Part shown: one piece after another, positions 1-6,085 of the stretch
How the letters are laid out: each line of letters opens with the position of its first letter
Numbering within the stretch: position 1 is the first letter of the stretch
Assembly: GCA_038258095.1 (NCBI GenBank)
Contig: JBBSQE010000079.1
Span: forward strand, 1 to 12,573
Source of the DNA: JBBSQE01 sp038258095
GTDB lineage: Bacteria > Actinomycetota > Thermoleophilia > Solirubrobacterales > 70-9
DNA length: 12,573 nucleotides
Direction of reading: 5' to 3'
Notes under the pieces: model-generated
Told to the model about the DNA's origin: nothing
What the model saw: the letters and a program-made list of their open reading frames with translations, nothing else
Database searches by the model: none
Program-made: the position numbers and the translations under genes

Positions 1-713
1 GGAAGCTGTGTGTAGACGAGATCGGTTGCGAGCGCCGACGGAGTGGCCGCGGCAATCGAGATCGGGGTGTGGTTGACCGGGCTGACCCAGGGGACCAGCG
101 AGCCGTTGGGCAGCATCGTCCGGTTCTTCAGTGTGCCGAGCGCTGCCGCCATCATGCCGCCGTAGGAGCCTCCCTTGGCGCCGATCTCGCCGGGGTTGAC
201 GACGCCCTCGTTGACGAGCCGGCCCATCAGCTCCTGGGCGTCGCGGACCTCGTAGCGCATGTCGATCATCTTGATGTCGCCGTCGGCGCAGGTGCCCCAC
301 GTTGGCGGGTTGGCGTGGGAGGCATCGGACCCGCAGGTCTCGTGCCAGCCCCGGTCGGTCATCGAGAACACGGCGTAGCCGTCGTCGACCCAGTTCTGCG
401 TGGATCCCTCTCCCGGCAGGATCTTGCTCTGGCCCCAGCCGTGGTAGATGCCGATCAGGGGAAAGTTGCCGTCGGGGCCGACCGGCGCGGGAGGAAGGGT
501 GACGCTGACATCGACCGGAGTCCCGTCCCAGCTGCGGACCAGGCTTGGGGATCCGCTGCACCAGCGCTGGCCGGCATTTGGCCCGGCGCCCTGGACGGAG
601 CAGGTGACCGCTGGGCTGGCGAGCCCGGTGAAGACGGAGGGGACGGTTGCGCTTGCGCTCGCCGGCGCGAGCAGGCCGGTACAGACGACGATCCCGATGA
701 TCACTCTACGCAT
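1..713 (-). CDS. Secreted alpha/beta hydrolase (CocE/NonD or S15 peptidase-like), partial
   Basis: The frame is open on the minus strand from an ATG at 713 to the left edge, giving 237 visible residues without a stop; the C-terminal part is missing. Residues 1-23 form a signal peptide (MRR, a hydrophobic stretch, then an Ala/Ser-rich cleavage region), so the product is probably exported. The middle reads like an alpha/beta hydrolase: a strand plus oxyanion region 'GIYHGWGQ', then 'DARDAQ-like' helix and the nucleophile elbow GGSYGGM with Ser183. Such GxSxGG elbows are typical of CocE/NonD esterases and Xaa-Pro dipeptidyl peptidases of family S15; the Asp and His of the triad would lie beyond the edge. 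A GAGGGG ribosome-binding site (721-726) lies 7 bases before the ATG. The fold call is firm; substrate (peptide, ester or lipid) cannot be told. Confidence 0.8.
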   Translation of the reverse strand, partial: MRRVIIGIVVCTGLLAPASASATVPSVFTGLASPAVTCSVQGAGPNAGQRWCSGSPSLVRSWDGTPVDVSVTLPPAPVGPDGNFPLIGIYHGWGQSKILPGEGSTQNWVDDGYAVFSMTDRGWHETCGSDASHANPPTWGTCADGDIKMIDMRYEVRDAQELMGRLVNEGVVNPGEIGAKGGSYGGMMAAALGTLKNRTMLPNGSLVPWVSPVNHTPISIAAATPSALATDLVYTQL

Positions 714-720
714 GGCGCTG

Positions 721-726
721 CCCCTC
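721..726 (-). promoter_or_regulatory. Ribosome binding site of the secreted hydrolase gene
   Basis: On the minus strand this reads GAGGGG, 7 bases before the ATG at 713. It supports this ATG as start, in agreement with the signal peptide that begins there. The 86-base gap to the cupin gene (714-799) shows no clear promoter hexamers and no convincing terminator. Confidence 0.55.
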
Positions 727-799
727 ATCTTGCTCCACTCGTCGTCTTTCCCGGTTATGGAAATGAACCGCACGGACAGGCGTAAGTTGCGCGCCGCCG

Positions 800-1225
800 C
801 TAGCCGCCGAGCTCCAGAGGGAGCGCCTTGGGCCCGTCCGGATACAGGTAGCGCAGGTCCTCGTCTGACATCTCGAGCGTGTTCGCCAGCTCGGTCGGCG
901 CGCCCGAGACCAGCCAGAGCTGATCCGTGTCCGTGTCGTTGAAGAGCTGCCGGGTCGACGAGGGCTCGACCAGGATCGCGTCCAGCGACGCCAGCGCCAG
1001 CACGTCGTCGTCGACACGCATCCGTCCCTCGCCCTCGAGCAGGAGATAGAGCTCCTCGGTGGCCCGGTGGCGGTGCTTCGTCGACGCCTGACCCGGCCCG
1101 ATCCGCCACAGCCGCGAGCCGAGCGAGCCCGCCTCGAGCTGCTTGGCGAGGTCGGTGTTCAACACCCCCATCTGGTTGGACCGCCGCCAGAACGCCTCGT
1201 CTGCCTTGAGCACGCGATAGGTCAT
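800..1225 (-). CDS. Cupin-domain protein with degenerate second metal motif
   Basis: A 141-residue single-domain cupin. The first conserved motif is visible at residues 45-67: His51 and His53 (KHRHR) followed by Glu57/58 and the 'LLLEGEGRMRV' beta-hairpin, the usual three metal ligands. In the second motif (residues 86-96, 'VEPSSTRQLFN') the position where a fourth ligand His normally sits is Arg92, so metal binding may be weak or altered. Small cupins of this type are mostly uncharacterised; some are sugar-binding, dioxygenase or isomerase relatives, and no function is assigned. The start is supported by an AGGAGG site 8 bases upstream. The gene is divergent from the M29 peptidase gene, across a 72-base spacer, and reads toward the hydrolase gene, with which it may or may not be cotranscribed. 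Confidence 0.8.
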   Translation of the reverse strand: MTYRVLKADEAFWRRSNQMGVLNTDLAKQLEAGSLGSRLWRIGPGQASTKHRHRATEELYLLLEGEGRMRVDDDVLALASLDAILVEPSSTRQLFNDTDTDQLWLVSGAPTELANTLEMSDEDLRYLYPDGPKALPLELGG

Positions 1226-1233
1226 CTACGAAG

Positions 1234-1239
1234 CCTCCT
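1234..1239 (-). promoter_or_regulatory. Strong Shine-Dalgarno site of the cupin gene
   Basis: On the minus strand the bases read AGGAGG, 8 bases before the ATG at 1225. It is the best ribosome-binding site in the window and stands out because several neighbours have none. Confidence 0.8.
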
Positions 1240-1285
1240 GGTTCCTGTTTGGATCATCGCCCCAAGTCTGCCAGTGCCCGTGTCC

Positions 1286-1291
1286 TAGGCT
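1286..1291 (+). promoter_or_regulatory. -10 box of a probable leaderless promoter (M29 peptidase gene)
   Basis: TAGGCT ends 6 bases before the ATG at 1298, so transcription would begin at or next to the start codon. No Shine-Dalgarno sequence is present. No good -35 hexamer is seen 16-18 bases upstream. The box lies in a CCTAGG palindrome in the spacer between divergent genes. Confidence 0.5.
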
Positions 1292-1297
1292 TGGCGC

Positions 1298-2251
1298 ATG
1301 CCGAGCGATGCCGAGCTCCAGCGGGCCGTGAGGGCGGTCGTCAGGGACTGCCTGGGAGTGAGCGATGGGGAGGAGCTCCTCGTCATTTGCAACCCGGCTA
1401 CGCGGGAGCTGGGGGAGATGCTCCGCGCCGAGGGTCAGGACGCGGGAGCCGATGCGACGCTTGCGGTGATGGCGGAGCGCGCGACACACGCCGGCGAGCC
1501 CCCCGGGACCCTCGCCGCCGCGATGGCCGCCGCCGATGTGGTCCTGGCGCCGACCGTGCAGTCGCTCTCCCACACCGCTGCGCGCAAGGCCGCCAGCGAG
1601 GCCGGAGCCCGGATCGCCACTCTCCCGGGAGTGACCGAGGAGATGCTCGCCAGGGTGATGAGCGCGGACATGGCCGAGCTGCGCAGGCGCGGCGACGCGG
1701 TCGCGAAAATCCTCGACGACGGCGCCGAGGCCCACATCACCTGCGAGGGAGGCAGCGACCTGCGCCTCTCGCTCGAGGGCCGCACCGCCATACCCGACGC
1801 CGGCGACCTCACGGCCCGCGGCGCCTTCGGCAACCTGCCCTGCGGCGAGGGGTTCATCCCACCGCTCGACGCCGAGGGAGCACTTTCGATCGACGGCTCG
1901 ATCGCCGGTGTAGGCAAGGTCGGTGACGCTGTCCTGCTGACAGTCTCCGGCGGGAATCTGGTCGGCGCTACCGGGCCCGACGGAGAGGAGCTGCTGCGCC
2001 TGCTCGCCGCGGGCGGCGAAAAGGGCGCGAACATCGCCGAGCTCGGCATCGGCACCAATGAGAAGGCGATCCTCACCGGCAACATCCTCGAAGACGAGAA
2101 GATCCTCGGCACAGCGCACGTCGCCTTCGGCGCCTCGGCCGCGATCGGCGGCAACGTTCAGGTGCCGGTTCACCTCGACTGCGTCGCGCTGAGGCCGACG
2201 GTCATGGTCGACGGTGAGCCGCTCGTGGACGCGGGCCGGCTCGTCGTCTGA
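1298..2251 (+). CDS. M29-like (AmpS/PepS) metallo-aminopeptidase family protein
   Basis: A 317-residue cytosolic protein that resembles the C-terminal catalytic half of M29 aminopeptidases (AmpS, AmpT, PepS; COG2309), which remove N-terminal residues with a two-metal centre. Visible ligand candidates in the right order: Glu184 in GEGFIPP, Glu248 in AELGIGTNEKA, His274 in GTAHVAFG, and His292/Asp294 in PVHLD. M29 enzymes are about 400-415 residues, so this is a shorter form, and the Tyr that follows the His of the GTAHxAxG segment in AmpS is not evident. The same family contains the iron-dependent dihydroxypyridine dioxygenase NicX, so a ring-cleaving role is an alternative. There is no signal peptide. 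The start is set by a TANNNT box 6 bases upstream. It is followed after 13 bases by the DUF1697 gene, probably in one operon. Confidence 0.8.
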   Translation: MPSDAELQRAVRAVVRDCLGVSDGEELLVICNPATRELGEMLRAEGQDAGADATLAVMAERATHAGEPPGTLAAAMAAADVVLAPTVQSLSHTAARKAASEAGARIATLPGVTEEMLARVMSADMAELRRRGDAVAKILDDGAEAHITCEGGSDLRLSLEGRTAIPDAGDLTARGAFGNLPCGEGFIPPLDAEGALSIDGSIAGVGKVGDAVLLTVSGGNLVGATGPDGEELLRLLAAGGEKGANIAELGIGTNEKAILTGNILEDEKILGTAHVAFGASAAIGGNVQVPVHLDCVALRPTVMVDGEPLVDAGRLVV

Positions 2252-2264
2252 CGAGGACGGGGCG

Positions 2265-2801
2265 ATGGCGATCCAGATCGCGCTGCTGAGGGGGATCAAC
2301 CTAGGCTCACGCAACCGCGTGGCGATGCCGGAGTTGCGCGAGATGTGCGAGGGGCTCGGCCACGCCGATGTCCGGACGCTCGTCCAGAGCGGCAACGTGG
2401 TCCTTGACGCGAAGACGAAGCCCGCGGCCACGGCGAAGGCGATCGGGAAGGCACTTAAGGGTGAGCTCGGCATCGAGGTCCCGGTGGTCGTCCGCTCGCG
2501 CGCCCAGATGAGGAAGGTCGTGGACGCGAATCCCTTCGGCGAGCACACGGGCAAGCCAAAGCTCCTGCTCGTCACCTTCCTCTCCGAGAAGCCTGCGAAG
2601 AGGGTGGTCGACGGGTTCGACCCCGCGGACTTCGAGCCGGAGCGGTTCGAGGTCGCCGGCCGCGAGGTCTACTCGTGGCACCCGGGCGGGATGCAGCGCT
2701 CGAAACTCGGCCGGGCACTCGTCGACAAGCGCCTCGGCGTCGTGGCGACGAACCGCAACTGGAACACCGTCACGAAGCTGGTCGAGATGGCCGAGGGCTG
2801 A
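2265..2801 (+). CDS. DUF1697 family protein
   Basis: A 178-residue protein with the three signatures of DUF1697: LLRGINLG at residues 7-14, LVQSGNVV at 39-46 and the C-terminal ATNRNWNTVTKL at 161-172. Length matches the family (about 175-185). It is a soluble protein without signal peptide or membrane segment. The function of DUF1697 is unknown; it is widespread in bacteria as a stand-alone gene. An upstream in-frame ATG at 2214 lies within the preceding gene; the ATG at 2265 is preferred because GAGGA (2254-2258) is placed 6 bases before it and the family begins with the M-x-x-x-IALLRGIN strand. It starts 13 bases after the peptidase gene and probably shares its message. Confidence 0.88.
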   Translation: MAIQIALLRGINLGSRNRVAMPELREMCEGLGHADVRTLVQSGNVVLDAKTKPAATAKAIGKALKGELGIEVPVVVRSRAQMRKVVDANPFGEHTGKPKLLLVTFLSEKPAKRVVDGFDPADFEPERFEVAGREVYSWHPGGMQRSKLGRALVDKRLGVVATNRNWNTVTKLVEMAEG

Positions 2802-2842
2802 GGGCTCAGCGCGTGGCGTCCGCCCCACATCGCCTCGTCCCC

Positions 2843-2864
2843 CCACCCCCTTCCTCTGGGGTGG
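2843..2864 (+). promoter_or_regulatory. Perfect 7-bp hairpin covering the ftcD translation start region
   Basis: CCACCCC (2843-2849) pairs perfectly with GGGGTGG (2858-2864) around an 8-base loop. The 3' arm ends 4 bases before the ATG at 2869, exactly where a ribosome-binding site would be. It may hide the start of ftcD, or act as a T-less terminator for the genes before it. There is no T-tract. Confidence 0.4.
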
Positions 2865-2868
2865 CCGG

Positions 2869-3750
2869 ATGACGCTCCTCGCCGTCCCGAACATCTCCGA
2901 GGGGCGCGACTTCGGGCTGATCGCGGACCTCGAGCGCGCGGTTCGGGGCGACGGGGTGGAAATCCTCGATCGCCACACCGACGCCGACCACAACCGGACG
3001 GTGCTGACGATGTCCGGCGGGTCCGGTTCGCTCCCCGATTCGCTCGGGGGCCTGGCCGCCGAGGCCGTCTGCGCGATCGACATGCGCACGCACCAGGGCC
3101 TGCATCCGTGCATCGGCGGGCTCGATGTGTGCCCGGTCGTCTATCTGGACGGCGCCGATCAAGGCGCGGCACGGGACACGGCCGTGGCCGTCGCCGAGCG
3201 TATCGGTGACCTCGGCATCCCCGTCTTCCTCTACGGAGAGCTCGCGTCAAGCCCCGAGCGCGCCGAGCGCTCCCACTTTCGCGACGGTGGGCCGGCGCGC
3301 CTGGAGACCCGGATGGCCGACGGGGGCCTTCGGCCCGACTTCGGCCCCGACGAGCCGCACCCGAGGGCCGGCGCCACTCTCGTCACCGCCCGCCGCCCGC
3401 TCGCGGCCTTCAACGTCGAGCTCGACACCGCCGACGTCGAGACTGGCCGGGCGATCGCCGCGGCGCTGCGCGAGAGCGGGGGGGGGCTGCCCGGAGTGAG
3501 GGCGATCGGGCTGGCGCTCGGGAGCGGCCGGGCGCAGGTGTCGACGAACATCCACGATCCGCTCGGCGTGCCGCTCGGAGCGGTCGTCGAGCGGGTCCGC
3601 GAGCTCGCCGCGAGCCACGGCGCAAGACCGGTCGAGGCTGAGCTCGTCGGCCTGATTCCGGAGGCGGCGCTTGTCGGCTATCCGGACGACGTACCGATCC
3701 GCGGCTTCGAGGGGGCCGCTCACATCATCGAGCGACGCCTGAACGTCTAG
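2869..3750 (+). CDS. ftcD: Glutamate formiminotransferase (formiminoglutamate:THF transferase)
   Basis: A 293-residue stand-alone transferase that moves the formimino group of N-formimino-glutamate to tetrahydrofolate (EC 2.1.2.5) in one route of histidine breakdown. Seen in order: VPNISEGRD at 6-14, DADHNRTVLT at 38-47, and DMRTHQGLHP at 71-80, with His75 at the position of the catalytic His of the mammalian enzyme; then GGLDVCPVV and the substrate-loop segment around 'AFNVELDT' near residue 183. Length fits the transferase domain alone (about 300), so the cyclodeaminase domain found fused in animals is absent. No hut gene is in the window. The start codon follows a GC-rich hairpin and no clear Shine-Dalgarno sequence is present. 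It lies 67 bases after the DUF1697 gene. Some bacterial homologues are of uncertain substrate, so the family is sure and the exact reaction likely. Confidence 0.87.
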   Translation: MTLLAVPNISEGRDFGLIADLERAVRGDGVEILDRHTDADHNRTVLTMSGGSGSLPDSLGGLAAEAVCAIDMRTHQGLHPCIGGLDVCPVVYLDGADQGAARDTAVAVAERIGDLGIPVFLYGELASSPERAERSHFRDGGPARLETRMADGGLRPDFGPDEPHPRAGATLVTARRPLAAFNVELDTADVETGRAIAAALRESGGGLPGVRAIGLALGSGRAQVSTNIHDPLGVPLGAVVERVRELAASHGARPVEAELVGLIPEAALVGYPDDVPIRGFEGAAHIIERRLNV

Positions 3751-3753
3751 ATT
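3748..3753 (+). promoter_or_regulatory. -10 box overlapping the ftcD stop codon; leaderless start of the next gene
   Basis: TAGATT begins with the TAG stop codon of ftcD and ends 7 bases before the ATG at 3761. The geometry is that of a leaderless promoter. No Shine-Dalgarno sequence precedes 3761. No -35 hexamer is evident. Confidence 0.4.
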
Positions 3754-3760
3754 CCTTCTC

Positions 3761-4132
3761 ATGGCCCAGACGAAGAAGAAGCGCAAGCGCAAGCACCGCG
3801 GCACCCAGGGAGGCAAGGTCGACGCGAGCCGCCGCGCCCGGCCGCGGACGCGGGAGGAGGCGAAGGCCCGCGCGAAGTCCGGCCGTTCGAAGCCTGCCCG
3901 TGGACGGGGAGACAAACCGCCGACCTGGCGCTCCGCCACGATCCGCGGCGTCATCGCTGCGGTTCTCTTCGTCGTGCTGCTGTTCCTGATCTTCGGGGAG
4001 ACGCTCGTCCAGTCGCTGGCCTTCGGCGTCTTCATGCTCGCCTTCTACATCCCCGCCGGCTTCTACATCGACCAGTGGGCCTGGCGCCGCCGTGAGCGTG
4101 CGCGTATGCGCGGACGCAGCGGAGGACGCTGA
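3761..4132 (+). CDS. Small basic membrane protein, function unknown
   Basis: A 123-residue protein. Residues 1-55 are a very basic, low-complexity tail (KKKRKRKHRG at 5-14, many Arg/Lys/Ala), presumably cytoplasmic. Two hydrophobic segments follow, about 60-78 and 83-103, separated by GETLVQS; the C terminus is again Arg-rich (WRRRERARMRGR). By the positive-inside rule both ends would lie in the cytoplasm, forming a membrane hairpin. The basic tail could bind nucleic acid or ribosomal RNA, but nothing proves this. I do not recognise a named family. It starts just after ftcD with a leaderless-looking start, and its stop codon overlaps the start of the hydrolase gene (TGATG), so the two are translationally coupled. 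Confidence 0.72.
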   Translation: MAQTKKKRKRKHRGTQGGKVDASRRARPRTREEAKARAKSGRSKPARGRGDKPPTWRSATIRGVIAAVLFVVLLFLIFGETLVQSLAFGVFMLAFYIPAGFYIDQWAWRRRERARMRGRSGGR

Positions 4133-4773
4133 TGGATGTCCACATGCTCACGGTGGGACCGGTCGCGGAGAACTGCTTCATCGCGCGGGCGAACCCGTCC
4201 GCTGACACCGCGCTGATCATCGACCCCGGCGAGGAGGCCGACAGGATCCTCGGGGTCGCCGCCGAGATGGGAGTGAAGGTCGAGGCGATCCTGCTCACCC
4301 ACTGCCACTTCGACCACATCGGCGCGGTCACCCCGGTTGCCCGCGCGACCGGCGCTCCCGTCTACTGTCCCGAGATCGAGGTCCCCGTGCTCGCGGACAT
4401 CATGGCCTACGTCCCGTGGCCCGGCTTCGGCCCGTTCGAGAGCTACGACGCCGATGAGAACGTCTCCGGGGGCGAGACGCTCGAGCTCGCCGGCATGGAG
4501 CTCGATGTCATCTTCACGCCTGGCCACAGTCCCGGCCACGTCACCTACTCGGTGAAGGGAGAGGACGTCCTCTTCTCGGGCGATGTCCTGTTCCAGGGGT
4601 CGGTCGGCCGCGTCGACTTGCCGGGCGGGAGCTGGGCCGTACTCGCCGAATCGATCCAGACCCTGCTCGATGGTCACCCTCCAGAGACGGTTGTCAACCC
4701 GGGCCACATGGGCATCACGACGCTCGGCGCCGAGCGGGCGACGAACCCGTTCCTCGCCGAACTGGCGCAGTAG
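4132..4773 (+). CDS. Metallo-beta-lactamase-fold hydrolase (glyoxalase II-like)
   Basis: A 213-residue cytosolic enzyme of the metallo-beta-lactamase fold, short glyoxalase II-like (hydroxyacylglutathione hydrolase-type) group. The metal motif THCHFDH is at residues 56-62 (His57, His59, Asp61, His62); the further ligands are His132 in TPGHSPGH, Asp151 in FSGDVLF and His192 in NPGHMG. Such short proteins typically hydrolyse thioesters, but the substrate is unproven, and a high-GC actinobacterium is unlikely to use glutathione. The start overlaps the preceding stop by one base, and GGAGGA (4121-4126) gives a good ribosome-binding site 5 bases away. hisS follows after 4 bases. Proteins of this group are often found beside hisS. 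Confidence 0.87.
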   Translation: MDVHMLTVGPVAENCFIARANPSADTALIIDPGEEADRILGVAAEMGVKVEAILLTHCHFDHIGAVTPVARATGAPVYCPEIEVPVLADIMAYVPWPGFGPFESYDADENVSGGETLELAGMELDVIFTPGHSPGHVTYSVKGEDVLFSGDVLFQGSVGRVDLPGGSWAVLAESIQTLLDGHPPETVVNPGHMGITTLGAERATNPFLAELAQ

Positions 4774-4777
4774 CCCC

Positions 4778-6019
4778 GTGCCCGAGCGGCCCAAGGCCCC
4801 GCGCGGCACCTTCGACGTCCTTCCCGGCAACGCGACGCTGCGGGCGCGTGCTCTGGCCGCCGCCGAGGGGATCTTCGACCGCGCCGGGTTCGGCAGGATC
4901 GAGACACCGGTCTTCGAGGACACCAACCTGTTCAAGCGCGGGGTCGGCGAGTCGACGGACATCGTCGAGAAGGAGATGTTCACGTTCGACGACCTGGGCG
5001 GCCGGAGCATCACGCTGCGGCCCGAGGGCACCGCGGCCGTCTGCCGTGCCTACGTCGAGCACGGGATGCACAAGCTCGCGCAGCCCGTGCGCCTCTGGTA
5101 CTGGGGCCCGTTCTTCCGCTACGAGGCGCCGCAGGCCGGGCGTTATCGCCAGTTCCACCAGGTGGGCCTGGAGACGATCGGAACCGATGATCCGTTGGCC
5201 GACGCCGAGGCGATCGTGATCCTCTCCGAGCTGCTCGACGAGCTCGAGATCCCCGGGGTCGAGTGCCGGGTCTCGAGCCTGGGCTCACACGTGGCGCGGG
5301 CCGCCTACCGCGAGGAGCTGACCGCGTATCTCCGTGCGAACGAGGGCGACCTCTCCGAGGACGTGAGACGCCGGATCGACCTGAACCCGCTGCGGGCCTT
5401 CGACGCCAAGGACGAGTCGACCAAAGGCGTGATGGAGAACGCTCCGAAGCTGGTCGAGCGACTCGAGGGCTCCGACGCCGAGCGTTTCGCCGAGGTTCGC
5501 GCTCTGCTCGACGACTCGGGCATCGAGCACGAGGTGGACCCGACCCTCGTTCGCGGCCTTGACTACTATTCCCACACGGTCTTCGCCTTCACCTGCGACC
5601 GCCTCGGCGCCCAGTCGGAGATCGGGGGCGGGGGTCGCTACGACGGCCTGATCGCAGAGCTCGGCGGCCCCGACACCGCCGCCGTCGGCTGGGCCGCCGG
5701 CATCGAGCGGATCCTGCTTGCGAGCGCCGCCGCCGAGCCGGAGCCCACGCGCGATGTCTTCGTCGCAGTGGGGGACGGTGGCCAGGCACGGCGCGCGATG
5801 GCGCTTGTCACCGAGCTTCGCCACGCCGGCCTCAGCGCCGAGCTGGACCTCGCCGGCCGCAGTCTCAAGGGCCAGCTCAAGCAGGCGAACCGGATCGGCG
5901 CGCGCGCCGTCGTGATCCTTGAGGCCGGTGACGCGGTCCAGATCAAGGACATGGAGACGGGACAACAGCGCTCCGGTGACGCCGGACGGGTGTTGGAGGA
6001 ATTGACCGGGAGAGATTGA
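4778..6019 (+). CDS. hisS: Histidyl-tRNA synthetase
   Basis: A 413-residue class II synthetase that charges tRNA-His with histidine in the cytosol. Class II motif 1 is around TPVFEDTNLFKRG (43-55); motif 2 is FFRYE with RYRQFHQ (112-128); the HisRS-specific histidine-binding signature LVRGLDYY is at 257-264, with GGGGRYDGL at 283-291; motif 3 is GWAAGIERIL (304-313). The C-terminal 90 residues form the anticodon-binding domain (DVFVAVGD... LAGRSLKGQLKQA). Length is normal (about 420). The start is a GTG at 4778, 4 bases after the preceding stop, since family members begin with a short lead to KAPRGTFDVLP; an in-frame ATG at 4583 is inside the upstream gene and is rejected. No ribosome site is seen, so translational coupling is likely. 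Confidence 0.96.
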   Translation: MPERPKAPRGTFDVLPGNATLRARALAAAEGIFDRAGFGRIETPVFEDTNLFKRGVGESTDIVEKEMFTFDDLGGRSITLRPEGTAAVCRAYVEHGMHKLAQPVRLWYWGPFFRYEAPQAGRYRQFHQVGLETIGTDDPLADAEAIVILSELLDELEIPGVECRVSSLGSHVARAAYREELTAYLRANEGDLSEDVRRRIDLNPLRAFDAKDESTKGVMENAPKLVERLEGSDAERFAEVRALLDDSGIEHEVDPTLVRGLDYYSHTVFAFTCDRLGAQSEIGGGGRYDGLIAELGGPDTAAVGWAAGIERILLASAAAEPEPTRDVFVAVGDGGQARRAMALVTELRHAGLSAELDLAGRSLKGQLKQANRIGARAVVILEAGDAVQIKDMETGQQRSGDAGRVLEELTGRD

Positions 6020-6024
6020 CGGGT

Positions 6025-6054
6025 TTGAGCAGACTCCGGTACCGGGGTTATGCT
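6025..6054 (+). promoter_or_regulatory. Sigma70-type promoter of the CSLREA/RTX protein gene
   Basis: TTGAGC (6025-6030) and TATGCT (6049-6054) are separated by 18 bases, a near-consensus housekeeping promoter. Transcription would start near 6061, about 25 bases before the ATG at 6086. An ATG at 6050 lies inside the -10 box and so cannot be the start from this promoter. Confidence 0.65.
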
Positions 6055-6085
6055 CGGCGGTGACAAGTCCGACTGGGGGTTGCTG

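Noticed and set aside
69..785. Plus-strand open frame opposite the hydrolase gene
   Set aside because: The minus strand reads a signal peptide and a GGSYGG nucleophile elbow; the plus reading has no recognisable domain.
1226..2575. Minus-strand open frame of 449 residues opposite the M29-like gene
   Set aside because: A shadow of GC-rich codon use; the plus strand shows clear M29 motifs and a start.
6050..6085. Earlier ATG for the CSLREA/RTX gene
   Set aside because: It lies inside the -10 box of the promoter and would put 12 non-hydrophobic residues before the signal peptide; 6086 has a ribosome site.
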